In this document: positions 1 to 11,581 of the stretch, one piece after another | Position numbering within the stretch: position 1 is the first letter of the stretch | Layout: every line of letters starts with the position of its first letter | Source of the DNA: Exaiptasia diaphana | Taxonomy: Eukaryota > Cnidaria > Anthozoa > Actiniaria > Aiptasiidae | DNA length: 64,000 bases | Reading direction: 5' to 3' | Assembly: GCF_001417965.1 (NCBI RefSeq) | Contig: NW_018388203.1 | Location: forward strand, 146,832-210,831 | Program-made: the position numbers and the translations under genes | Notes under the pieces: model-generated | The model's database searches: none | Told to the model about the DNA's origin: nothing | Seen by the model: the letters and a program-made list of their open reading frames with translations, nothing else

Positions 1-2609
1 AATGTCGCCCGGGTTATCAGTACAGTTATCAGGCACTGTAGGGGGTATTGCTTTTTCTTCACTGTTGCTTGGCTCCTCTAAGTCTTGTGTGTTATCAGGC
101 ACTGTAGGTGGTATTGCTTCTGGGTTACCGGCATCATTGTTTTCTTCATGGTTACATGGCTCTTCTGTGTCTCCTACGTTATCGGCAGGGGTAGCCTCAG
201 TGGTTGATATTGCTACTGGCGCCTCGTTTGTTTCATTCTTTTCTTCTTCTTTGTCTCCAGACGTTGTATCATCAGGACTTGTCTCTGTCGATGGAGTTGC
301 TGTATCTGCATCATTGCTTACAGGTAAAGCTGGAGTTGTGTCCGCCGCTTGGTCATCTATCAACTTTTCTGTCTGGACACTGTTACTTACTGGTATTTCA
401 CTGCTGGTGGGTTCAGTATTTACCATCAGTGAATCATTTTCTGTACCTTCTGCATTTAAAGGAACCAGTTCTGTATGATGTGAAGGTTTCAACGGACCCC
501 TTTCGCACTCGTCAAGAGATAGACTCTCACGGCGTATTCTACATGGCTTGAAACAATACTGGAGGAAGGAAATGAAAAACGCGAGAAAACAAATACTTCC
601 AGCAGTGTAAAATGCGGGTTTGTAAGAACCAGTTTGATCCGCTATAAATCCTGAAAAGAAAGAAAACGGTTATTAATAAAACTGAAAAAAACCCCAGATG
701 ACTAGACTTTTGTTTTGGTGATACAAGAATGAGAATGAATATTTTGTATTAAGGAGTCAAAGATGCAAAACTAACCAATCAGGGGGGGCCCTGTAAGGTT
801 TCCAATGGATATAAACATTTGACCAAATGGAAAAGACACATATCTCAATCTTGGTTCAACTGTTCTTAGTAATACCAACACTATTGTAGTGACAAGAATT
901 CCACACCCAAACCCTAAGAAGACGGAGTAAATGACGAAGTGATAATACTTGGTTGCCAACTGTAACAGTAACATACTGATAGCCATGGTGAATGCGCCAA
1001 CTTGATTTACATGAATAGGATCGACAGTTGGTATGTCAATCACACGGCCTGCTATAACAGATGATAATAATGAAGATAGACCAATAGCTATAAAAAGGTT
1101 GGATGCTTCTGATGGTGGTATACCAACTTCTTTGCAGTAGGACACCTATAAAAGATGATGAGTTCAGTTAGAGGGAGGATCTATTTGGGAAGTTCTTCTT
1201 TGGGGTAGGGTTAAGATAAGGTTATTATTTGCTTTTGGCTTCAGTGTCATGACTGCAAAGAGTGCTAAGTAAACAAACTGTGAAAAGTTGGTAAAGTTGT
1301 TAGTATTTGTGTTTCCTATAGGCAAGTTATTTGGGATTCCTGTGCTGAGTAACTGAGTGAGAATCCCTTGAAACTAGTGAAAATAAAATACTTATGAGAA
1401 TTTCCAGATAGGAAGTCTTAATACAGTGATGGGAAGCCTGTGAAGTAGGTCATTCCCAGCTGAAGCTGACACAAGTATTTGTAGGGTTCTTAGATATTTA
1501 ATTTAAGTTAAAACTCACCAAGTGGACATGAGTAACAAATCCTGTGAGCGTCTGTAATGTTAGAGAAATTACACCAATTACATATATAGGTCTTCTGATG
1601 AGTTGCTTCAGCCCTTCCTTAAAACCAATCTCTCTTTCTTCTTCTTCTACAAGTTCACCATTAGTAACAATAGATTCTTTCTGTACATAAGGATCAAAAC
1701 TTAGCAGCAACAACAAGACACCTGTTAACATACTAGCAATGATCCTGTACATACTCCGATATCCATACTGATCTATCAATGCTTGAATTAGAGGACCCAA
1801 AGTCAATATCCCAAGGTTTAAACCACCAGATACACAACCAAGTGCAAATCCTTGTCTTTTCTTGAAGTATCTAGTCATAGCCTGCACAATGGATGTAAAT
1901 AACATGGAACAGCCAAGTCCATAAAGAATACTATAGCTGAAGAACATCTGAAGGAGGCTTTTTACATATGATGTCAGGAAAAGGCTCAATAAGCACATGG
2001 CTGCGCCTACTAGAGCACCAAGACGGATGTCAATACGAGATACTATTTTTGCAGACAAGGGAATGGTTGCAAAGGTTAATGATGATGGAATAGATCCTGC
2101 CCAGGCTGAAAATAGAAAAAAAGAAAGTTATCTAAATGATCTTTAAAAAACCTGAAATTACTTTATCAGGTAGCAATCTGATTCAAGGATAAACTAATGC
2201 ATTACTCCAACAACTAAATTTGGCACAATATCCTCAATATATTCCAACATTTGTATAGTGAGTACATCAGTGTCATGTGCTGCTCATAGTTTTTGACATA
2301 GAAAAATCTGCATCACCGATGGAAAAAGCACCACAAACGCAATTCACACGTGGTTCCTGGGATGAGAAGTTAATCAAGTGTAAGTGTGGTTTACCCTAAA
2401 ATGTTATTCCCTTACTTACCTGTTGCTTCCCTTGAACTATTGAACTGATCCATAACAACAGGCATGACAACAGCATAACAGTTAACCACACCAAAACCCA
2501 TTGCCCAAGCAATGGTACCAGCAGCACAAGCCAGCCATGACCAACAACTGTCAGGTTTACGAGGAGTTTTGGAAGAAGTACAACAAACTAATGAAGGCCT
2601 TGGAGCCAT
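1..2609 (-). CDS. SLC16-type monocarboxylate transporter (MFS), C-terminus beyond left edge
   Basis: Proton-linked or facilitative carrier of monocarboxylates or similar small solutes at a membrane, judged by family. Coding exons in order: 2609-2420, 2105-1519, 1145-776 and 650 to the edge; GT-AG joins keep frame (phases 1, 0, 1) and give at least 599 residues. The SLC16 TM1 signature (D-G-x-W-G-W in the family) appears as DSCWSW near residue 20, and the family motif before TM5 appears as YFKKRQGFALGCVSGGLNLG. Hydrophobic helices fill exons 1-3 and the start of exon 4, split by a charged loop after helix 6 (around EEEEREIGFKEG), as in MFS proteins. The cytosolic tail is long, acidic and Ser/Thr/Pro-rich and is still open at position 1; it holds two imperfect copies ending AIPPTVPDN. 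The start is the ATG at 2609. Substrate cannot be read from sequence. Confidence 0.88.
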
Positions 2610-5335
2610 AGCTTATGAAAACCTGTTAAAAAATAGTAACTTTTCAAACTGAATTTAACACAAAAACAGAATTGCTGGAAGTTAATTAAAAGTGGAGTAT
2701 GTTTTCGTTTATAAATTTGATCAATTTGCACCACGTTTTAAACTAAACTGGTAAAATCCCACCTTAAAGTTAATTACATTAACTATATGAACCCGCCCAT
2801 ATTAAGATTCACATTTAGTAATAATAAAAAATAAATTAGTAAAAATATATATTGCCATTAAAGCCGAAAATCTAAATGACAATGATGTGGGCAAACGACC
2901 AAAGTAAACAAAATTTATTCAAATATTTTTAATGTATTCAAATAATTCGTGTTCATGTTGAGTAAAAAAAAATAGCTTCACGCTCGATTTATCATAATTT
3001 ACATCATAACAACATGACAACTTTCAACTGTGAGTTGTCACTTTTGAGACAGACAACCTTTTTTGTGAGTTAAATAAGGTTACGTAAGCTTAAATCAAAA
3101 GCCTGCACATTGTAAATATTGTAGTTCACAATCGATCTTTTGCATATTATTAGTACAAGATTTATCAATCTTATTAGGATCGACAGAAACAATGTTTTTC
3201 AAAAATAAAAACCTTGCTACAACACTTTTCGCGCCATCGATCAATCGTATTTTTTTTTTAACTTAGACTAGTGAGCAGCACCAAGGAGAACTCTTTGAGT
3301 AGTTGTAAAAATTTTTAATTTCCAACGCGTTTCGTCTCTTAACGGAGACTTCTTCAGGGAATGATTATTACAACTATAGTACAGCAATATATAATAATGT
3401 AAACGTGATTTACAACTTCCTAAGGAAGTGACTAAAAGCTTACATATGCTGTTTAAAGGGACATGTATATAACATCGTCGTGACTAATGTTATTATTATG
3501 TCGTAAATAATTTGGGGACCATGCGATTAGCGCTAATTACCTTACTTTCATTTTGATCGCAAATTTCAGGGATTTGTTCACTAAATTTCTGGAACAGACT
3601 ATTCGCTCACACTAAATGAGCCATGGTAATTAACAGCGAATATCAAGTACACGTTCTTTTAAATATATGATATTAATAGTTTGTTCTCGAACTAGGAAAA
3701 CTCTATGTTAATCATGAGAGGTTTCTTTTATGTAAAAAATCGCTCAGTGCAGCGTAAACATTTACCACCTCAAAACCGGCGCAATCGGTTCACCTAGTAT
3801 CTCAGTGTGAAATCTTCTAAACATAACTAAACATAACTGCGACAATTGCTATATATATTACAATAAATTAGGCTTTTGAATAACGACATTTTATAGACAG
3901 AAATATACCAACCTGAAAATGAAACCACCACACACCACGACAAGCACACCACGTTGTCTGTCACGGGGAAGATGTATCGCTGGCGCATGACCTGCATGAG
4001 TCATGATTCCCGTTTGTCAAACAAATAGACAAAGCTATAAACTGTTTAGACTGAAAACGTGGCTAGTTCAATTCATAAACATCCAAATTTCTTTTTAAAG
4101 TGATAAGAAAAAAAAACGACGGATATTTGGGTTCATAGAGTGCGTAGGGCCAAGGGGGATGCTTCATAAAACCTAATGAAATCAGAACAGGAATGAAAAA
4201 TGTCCTCGGGGATGGGAGGGGGTTTATTGGGAAAAATACGTCACTGTGTTTGAATGCTTTCACTACATTTTGTAAATAGTAATAGGTCATTTAATTTTTT
4301 CTTAAAGTATAATTTAACATGAAATTGAAGCTGGAAATGTTATCAAGAAAATCTAAGAAAATTAGGAAAATAATGAAACTCAGAAATAATAGCCCCAGGG
4401 TAGGCCCGTGGTAAAATTCACGATCACAAAAGCAAAATAATCCCCCAACTGCTTGAACAAAAAAATGCATTACAATCAGTGAAAAAAAGACCCTCATTTT
4501 CCCTGGGTTAAAGGGCTACTTGGACGAAAATTTCGAATCTTAAGAAAAGACTTGGAAATCAAATAGACCTATTCATATGGGTTTAATAATCATGAAGCAG
4601 CAGATTTCAAGAAGATATTGATACAAATCCTTGATAATTTGGGCAAAAAATGTTGGAGTAGATGACGTCATTATTTACTCAATCCTTTTGTTCTTCCATC
4701 TTTTGAATCAAAATTTATCTGATGTAGAGAGGGAGACTGGATTGAGGATGACTGAGAAAACTATATTACCTTGTTACAACCTTGTTATAGTACCTGGAGG
4801 AGGGGGCATCATTAATGTGATGCCGTCCTTTCCATTTTCCTTTGTGAAATATCAAAAAGTTATTGGATGAAGCTTTTTTTGTGATGTCAGACCATGGAAA
4901 GTGCAATCTAGCTCAATCAAACTGAAGCCAAGAGGCTGTGTGCAACAACAGTCTTTTAATCATTATTCATCACACAGCATTTTCTTACCATATGTTATTA
5001 TAATAATTATCTAACATTATTATATAATTTTTTATATAAGTTTTAAAGGTAAAAAACTGAAACTTTTTTTGTAATTCATGTCTGTGCAACTCACAGCATA
5101 ATTGATTCAAATGGCTCAGCTAAGGTGCAAACTGCATGGTTCTGGTAAATCAACTTTAATCCCACATGGCACAAACACAAAGTTTCCAACCTCCCTAAAA
5201 AATATAACCCTAGAAAAAGATCCCTTATTCTCCCTGGATAAAGATATCTTTATTACAGTTAAATTAATTATTTTTAAATAAAGGTTATTATTTTATCATT
5301 GATTATTATGGATTAATTACATAGTATTTTTAATG
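2610..5335. other. Noncoding spacer between transporter and I13 inhibitor genes
   Basis: AT-rich, with no convincing coding exon on either strand. An acceptor-like TTAACAG lies just upstream of the transporter ATG (about 2620), and a donor-like CAG/GTTGGT on the minus strand near 3914 could mark a 5' untranslated exon of that gene; this is inference. A short repeat with a hammerhead-like core lies at 3300-3365. Reading frames at 4063-4497 (minus) and 4631-4870 (plus) have no domain or splice support. Confidence 0.5.
3300..3365 (-). repeat. Repeat fragment with hammerhead-ribozyme-like core
   Basis: On the minus strand, 3357-3351 reads CTGAAGA, matching the hammerhead CUGANGA box. One extra A follows, then GTCTC (3349-3345), a six-base loop and GAGAC (3338-3334), forming a perfect five-pair stem II, directly followed by GAAAC (3333-3329), the second conserved box. 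Hammerheads of this kind are carried by Penelope-like elements and retrozymes in animals. Stems I and III are not obvious here, so self-cleavage is unproven. It lies upstream of the transporter gene. Confidence 0.45.
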
Positions 5336-6998
5336 TTATCCAGTTTGGGGAAGAGAAGTCACTATTTGCTTTGAATTAACAAAAAGACGCACACAGTTTG
5401 GTTCCTGACACTTGCTGATAAAACTTTTTTCAGGAATTATCTGTATCTAAACAAATTTAGAAACAACATTAGCATATAACTGATAAATGAATTAATTTAC
5501 TGATCTGATCTTTTTTATTCCTTTATTTCTTTAGAGGTTTTTTAAATGCTTTAAAGATAATTATTAAAAAATATTTTTAGAAATACCTGGCTGTAGTGTT
5601 GCTTAACATGTTTTTACTTGCTCTTAGGCCTCGACAGTGTGTTAAATATTCTTTTGAATTTGTAGGAATGTGAGTGATGCAAACATTGATATGAATAGTC
5701 TCATTTGTCAAATTCAAAAGAATAATTAACTTGCTATTGAGGCCTAAGTGCAACTGAAAAGGTGTATTGCATGTTGATAATAATCACTGACAATGATAAT
5801 GAATAATATTATGTCATTACTTTCAGACCAGGGTGTTCTTTATCAATTATTTTCACAGCCTCTTCTGCATCCTGCAATAATTTCATAATTTTAAGTTGAG
5901 TAATGTTGTTTTAGCATTAGTATTTTAAAATGTTATGTTATGTATACATTTGATATCAACATTATACCGTCACAGTCATGCCATGATGTATTGACCCCTT
6001 TGTTGTTTATTAATGCTATCTTATGTGGTCTGACATGAAGTACTTCTGTCAACTCAGTTTGCTGTTCCATTTAGGGAACAAATATTGGATGCTCTTTCCC
6101 GGGGACACTTAAGGGGGTGACTAGCCAACTCATTTTTTATAGTTCAACAATGTGAGAATAGTAAATATCCTATCATATGAAACAACTGTAAGGTATTGAA
6201 ACATATTTTTGAGTTTTAAAATGATTACAATGTTATGGGTGAAATGATTTGAGAATAACTCAATTACTATTTACCATTAAGGTACTTATAATTATTACAA
6301 GCATCCAATTTCCACACTTCCAGCCTTTAAAGAGCTACTATTCTTATGAATGAGTTAAGCTATTATACATGGCTAGCTTGGCTTGTAGGACAAAACGAAA
6401 AAAAGCCCATGCAAGACATTGCGCTGGGTCCATATAGTAATTTCCGCTTTGCCTGTTCAAAATATAATAAAAACTAAATAAGCTTACATGTAAAATTTCC
6501 TAACTCATCAGTTATATGGTGTTTTATAACAATCAGTTACAGTGCCAGATCCAGGATATTTCAAAGGGGGGTTCCTCTTTGTTTTCACATTTTCCTAAAA
6601 CGAACTTATACTGTGCCTCTCGAACTGTAGCAAATGTAGTGTGAATGTATTGAATAAAAATTCATTGTACGATGCGTTTTCATTTTATTTCATTTATCTT
6701 TTTTTTTCTTTTTTTTTATGCTTGAGGGGGGTTCCTTGGAACACATGGAGCCCCCCCTGGATCCGCCACTGAGTTACCTAGATAGCAATTGCAAAATTAT
6801 CATACTTGAAAAGGGCCTTCGTTGCCATAGTGCATGTAAGTTTTAAAATGTCCATAGCCCTAGTTTTAGAAAATATATTCAAAAACAGAAAATTCATCAG
6901 CTTGTTCACTTTACCTTTCCTATAAGCTCTGGCCATTGTTTTTTAGACTCTTTTGTGTCGTCTTTTCGACGAAACTTGAAGTTAAACTTCCCTGCCAT
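5336..6998 (-). CDS. Small I13-family (potato inhibitor I / eglin-like) serine protease inhibitor
   Basis: Predicted canonical-loop inhibitor of serine proteases. Three exons: 6998-6915 (28 codons), 5871-5821 (17 codons) and 5446-5336 (36 codons plus stop), all joined in phase 0, total 81 residues. Family marks are WPEL at residues 22-25 before a helix (DAEEAVKIIDKEHPGLK), the reactive loop from PEKS to VRLFVN, and the terminal glycine G81; length matches the family's 65-80 residue core. By alignment to eglin c the P1 residue is Lys57, suggesting a trypsin-like target, P1' is Cys58, the usual first anchoring arginine is Cys63 and the second is kept (Arg65). There is no signal peptide; the N-terminus is Lys/Arg-rich, so action may be intracellular. 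It is transcribed away from the ankyrin/MYND gene. Both introns hold inverted-repeat elements. Confidence is high for family, lower for target. Confidence 0.85.
5611..5760. repeat. 150-bp inverted repeat (MITE-like) in I13 intron 2
   Basis: Two arms of about 50 bases, 5611-5662 and 5708-5760, are imperfect reverse complements, both containing CTTAGGCCTC and ATTCTTTTGAATTT. The spacer is about 45 bases. No transposase and no clear target duplication. RNA from either strand would fold into a long hairpin. Confidence 0.7.
6540..6771. repeat. 232-bp MITE with CAGTG..GATCCAGG termini
   Basis: The left end CAGTGCCAGATCCAGG and the right end, read in reverse complement as CAGTGGCGGATCCAGG, form terminal inverted repeats, followed inward by G-rich AGGGGGG tracts. 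AGTTA flanks both ends (6535-6539 and 6772-6776), a probable target-site duplication. The interior is T-rich without coding capacity. It sits in intron 1 of the I13 gene. The terminus type resembles hAT-like nonautonomous elements of many animals; family assignment is tentative. Confidence 0.7.
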
Positions 6999-7418
6999 TT
7001 CGCCGCCAATCTGAACTGAATGTAACTATCATTACAGATTGCCAGCTGCAGTCAGAATTTCCAGCGGTTATGTAAGTAAATACATTTTTAGGGAGGGGAG
7101 GGTATGTAGTTATCTAATTTCTCGGTCTTTTTTAAAGATCAAAAATATTTCAAGATCTAATCAAAAGAAATTAAAAAGACACATCTTCCTATAAATGATG
7201 AAGGTAAGTTTAAATGGAATTTTACTTGAGAAAAGCCAAATCTAAGTATTTATAATTTCATACATTGTCCCTTCACCTGTTAGGATTTTTATCAAGACCA
7301 CGTGATATTTTCCCGCGTTTAGAAAGCCTGCAAGCTGACCAGAGCAATCTGTCACATTGATGTTGTGCGTGGTTTTACTGTAGACATCTGGTTAAGTAAA
7401 ACGCTCTCGGGATAAACC
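6999..7418. promoter_or_regulatory. Divergent promoter interval, I13 inhibitor / ankyrin-MYND gene
   Basis: 420 bp separate the ATG at 6998 (minus) from the ATG at 7419 (plus). It must carry both transcription starts unless upstream noncoding exons exist. The stretch is locally richer in CG dinucleotides near the plus-strand gene. No TATA box stands out. Confidence 0.5.
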
Positions 7419-10248
7419 ATGGATCCACGGATGCTGGCAGAACTGCTTGGAGGTGACCTTGAGATAATGACAACTTTTAATCCTTCATATCCATTAAAGT
7501 TCGAGAGGTTTGGCGATGCAGACCCCAAGAAAGACCCCGAATTTATGAAGCACGTGGAAAGTTGTTATTCTGCTGGGTGCCCGGTTTCGGGAGAAATGAG
7601 TGCCATGTCCAGTGTTTACTCCAACCAGCTTATTTACAAGGCCGAAGAAAAAGCTCGCTGGGCTTATTCTGCCAACGACCCCGTCAAAGAAGCAAAAGCG
7701 GCTCTGTCGATGTCGCCATACTGCCCAGAGGCTTACAATGTCATGGCTCAAATGGGCTCAAATACCTTCGAAGAAGCTCTTGGTAAGTATTTCAAAACAA
7801 TATTGCTTAGCGAAGGTCTTTGAAATATCTCTTGTAAATGATTGTAGCTTATTTTGGTTCAATAAGAATCACAACAATTCTTCGTGAGCTGTCGGTTGAC
7901 ACGAGATAAAACAGGCGAGAATATCAATCTGGTAGAGCTGTCCAGATTATACATGACATACCACAAGATAGTGTCGTCATTGGCTTTCAAGAATATTTTT
8001 GTTAGAAGGCTTCCAGTGCTATAGTATATTGAATCTAGTAAATTCTTAGTTGAGCTTCAAAATACTGTAAAGGCAAATTAGGGATTCGCACTGTTTACAT
8101 GTTTTTTGTTCATGTTTAAACAAAAATATCTACTATGTATTGGAGAGTATAATAGTATAATATTACAGTATATACATGGGAGAAGGGTTTTGGATGGCTG
8201 TTCACTTACAAGAGTGTTTGCTAGCCAAAGATTCAACTATTAATACATTCTTTTCTGTTTAGAGTTCTACAACAAGGCTGTAGAAATTGCTCCAAAAATC
8301 TGCCCAACCTTTGCTTCTGATGTTGCAGAGGGTCATTGTTGGAGTAAAAATCACTTAAGAAGTTATTTCAGAGCTGTACATGGGCAAGCTAACACACTGC
8401 GTAAAATGGGAAGAAACAAGGAGGCTTTGAAAAAGTACCTCAAGCTTGAGAAGATGGACAAAGATTTCCATAGGTGAATATGACTTACTTTACAAATACA
8501 ATTTACATCTCTATTTTATGTTATATCCATAATTTTATATTTTTGGTATTTTATATACCTAATGTTCTCTTAGGAATCTGCTGTTTTTAAAGCAATTACT
8601 TACACTTTTTGGCTTTACATTGTCTCTTTTAACTGTGTGTGTATGTTTTTCTTTTTGCAGCTGGTCCTCCTATGCAAACTGGCGCTACCATGTTCTTGAA
8701 GTATATATGAAACTTGGTGATGACAAAGGAGCCCTTTCCTTTGCAACTAAGAAATCAAACCAAGAAGCATTCACATTAGCATCATCCGCTAGTGCATGGC
8801 ATTGGAGTATGGCACTGCTTGATTATAGATACCGAAACCACAGGGGTTTTGCAAAAGAGTACTACAAATATATAGAAGAAATGCGTGGTCCTTCAATCCC
8901 TCCTGTAGGAGCTATTATTGGTGCCTCCCAGGCCTCACGTCATGTCTTAGACTTTTTGACAGGAGAGAGGAAGCTGCCAAATTGCAAAATTCCATATGCA
9001 ATGAAAGCTGAAAGTTCTTTGAGTAATTCTGCTGTGTATTGCATGTCAAATCTGGAGCTTTGGAGAAGTACCCCAGGGGCTATTGAGTGGGCAGCAACAA
9101 ACTGTTATACTCATTATTGCCTCTGTATGCTGCGAAATGAGGTTGAAATTCTGCAGCACCTTAAACTAGAGCCAACTTTAGATGAGTTTAAGAAACTTGT
9201 CAACAAAGGAGTTTTCCTTGAAGCACCTACACCAGGGTTTGGTTCAAGATTGATCTGTGAAGCTATTAAATCTGATGATGTTGATAAGTTAGAGGTTCTA
9301 CTAGATGCTGGAGCCAAAGTTACACCTGATGTTCCTAGTAATATGCCTAAACCTCTTCATATTGCTTGCTATTATAACCATGATCCAGATGTTATAAAGA
9401 TGCTATGTAAACATGGTAATAAATTAAACTTTGTTTTATTATTCCAGGTTACTGACATGATTATCAGTCATCCTTTCATTTCTGTGTAATATAACATGTA
9501 TATTGTAGTATTTGTGGAAGACACTTACCTTTTATATAATTATATATATTACTTTTCTCAGTTCATTTTTAAATTTACTCAAATAAAGACATCTTGTTAA
9601 AGCAGCAAAAATGTGCATGAGGATCCTTAAGTACTACATGTACTTACATGTAAAGTTCATATGTGAACTTTTGATTTGACTTCAGGTGCCAATCCAACTG
9701 AAAAGTATGGTGTTCATTACAGTCCCATCCAAATGGCAGCAGAGCAAGGTGCTGTCAGGGCATTAAAGACTGCAATCAGTTGCTTACCAAAAGACCTGAA
9801 AGTCAGCCATGATGTGATTATGGAGGAGATCCTTCTTGTTCTATTCAAGACGTCTTGCTATGACTGCATCACTGGTAAAGGTCCAAAATGTCAGCGATGT
9901 CAGTACGACAATAACCCTCACCCTAAGAACGCATCATTTACTGGATGTGTTGATGTTGTCATGGATACAGGATACACGCCATCAAAGAGCATTCTTACTC
10001 ACCTTCATCAGGTGTGGAGCTTCAGACCAAAGCTGTTTACTTATATTCTTAAGAAGGCCATCAAAACCTCACCCACCCTAAGTGCTTTAACTCACATCAC
10101 TTCAGAAGAAGCGTGGAGGAGAATTTGTAGTGTTTGTGGAGAAGAAGATGTCAAAACTATGATGTGCTCTGGATGTCACTGCATCCGATATTGTTCACGA
10201 CAATGTCAAAAGGCTGATTGGAAGAAACACAAGAGAATTTGTTTTTAG
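7419..10248 (+). CDS. TPR-like / ankyrin-repeat protein with C-terminal MYND zinc finger
   Basis: Four exons: 7419-7782, 8263-8473, 8661-9415 and 9686-10248, in frame through GT-AG introns (phases 1, 2, 1), giving 630 residues. The N-terminal half has TPR-like helical pairs (for example NTFEEALEFYNKAVEIAPK across the exon 1/2 join). The middle has ankyrin repeats (around KLEVLLDAGAKV, KPLHIACYYNHDPDVIKML and SPIQMAAEQGAV). The last 40 residues form a MYND finger with C-x2-C, C-x2-C, YC-x3-C and H-x3-C ligands ending at the stop. A second Cys cluster (CYDC..CQRC) lies in exon 4 about 90 residues earlier. MYND fingers mediate protein-protein contacts, so an adaptor role is likely; the partner is unknown. 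Similar multi-domain MYND proteins are common in invertebrates. Confidence 0.88.
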
Positions 10249-11581
10249 CTTTACAAATGAACAATACATTGCCACACAGAAATATGAATATTAATCTTTA
10301 TTATTGTATTGTTAAGTTGGACATTGAAACCAGTAGAGACTTATGTTTTTTTGGTATTATTTACCATGAACCAAGACAGTTTTATTTGACTATTATTATA
10401 ATTTGTTGATATAGATTAATGGTTTCAGCATAGTATTTTTTGGACAATAATGAAGCCATATATGTTCCTGTTTGAAATACAATTATTGTATTGTTATATC
10501 ATAATTTTAGATCAAGAATTCAACACAAAGCTCCTAAGATGTTATATTTTTCTTTTATGTTTTACAATGAGCTTTCCTAAGAATAATATATGATTTTCAA
10601 TGAAATGGAAATGCAAATTGATTAACTTTGATGATTAACTTTTTAAGACAGTTCCATTTTTATTTATAAAAAATTATGCTTACGCTGTCTTGTCAATTTT
10701 TTTAGTTCTAACATTAAGGGGTTGCATGACCATTAAGATTTTTAAGGGAGGGGTGGATGGTTTTAAAAGTAAATTTCCTGCACTGCCTGAAGGACATATA
10801 AACTTCCTTTCATGCAAATCCTACTCTAGAAGCTTTGTAATTTCTCAAATTAATTTTGAGTTCTTGATTAAGGTCTAAAGATATTCTTGCACAGACCCCC
10901 CTCAAAAGTCAAATGGTCAGCTCTTGAACGTGTAAGAGTAGTAACATTGATAGTTGGTATCACCCCCCAAAGGTAATTTTTCTTTAATTCTTTACCAACA
11001 AATGACCAAATAACCACTTTTTTGACACGGTGAAACCTAAAATAAACTATTATTTCACAATTTGTATTCTGTATCCACAAGATAAGGTAACTTTTTATTA
11101 CAAGTTGGGGTCTCGTACATACGTGTCCGGCCGGCAAATTTTTGAAGTTTTTTTAAACTGAATATCAGACGCAAAAATATTGTCAACATAATTCTATTGG
11201 ATAGGCGTGTTATTTTGACTTGAAGACTGACAAAACATGAGAACTCGTCAGGGCTCCAATTTCCGGAAGTTCTAAACAGAAATAAAAGAAATGCAACTTT
11301 TGACAGGGCGTGCTTTTCATCTGAAGAAAAAAAAACATCCATTTTTTTATCAGAAATCGCTCTAGGGTCGACTAGGGGAAAGCGCGGGAAGTAAGTGACC
11401 CCTCCCCCCTCAGTATTACCCAGTATATTATCGGTTGTCACGTGCTACACGTTGAATGATTCTGAGTACGAGGACTAGGGAAAGAGGAAGAGCCCAACGT
11501 CTTTCAATGACGCTTCTCTTGTGATTTGTCTTTCATAACATTCCTAAATAGAGTGTGTCCCTGGATCAGAGTCAGCTGACA
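10249..11581. other. Noncoding spacer, possible degraded MITE
   Basis: 3' untranslated sequence of the MYND gene and upstream region of the phosphatase gene. Around 10733-10766 and 10893-10930 lie weakly similar inverted segments containing TGACCATT and a G-run, possibly ends of an old inverted-repeat element. Nothing coding is supported. Confidence 0.4.

Noticed and set aside
2-478. 158-codon plus-strand frame with Ser/Thr/Gly repeats
   Set aside because: It is the antisense of the transporter's C-terminal tail exon; the minus strand has splice joins and family motifs.
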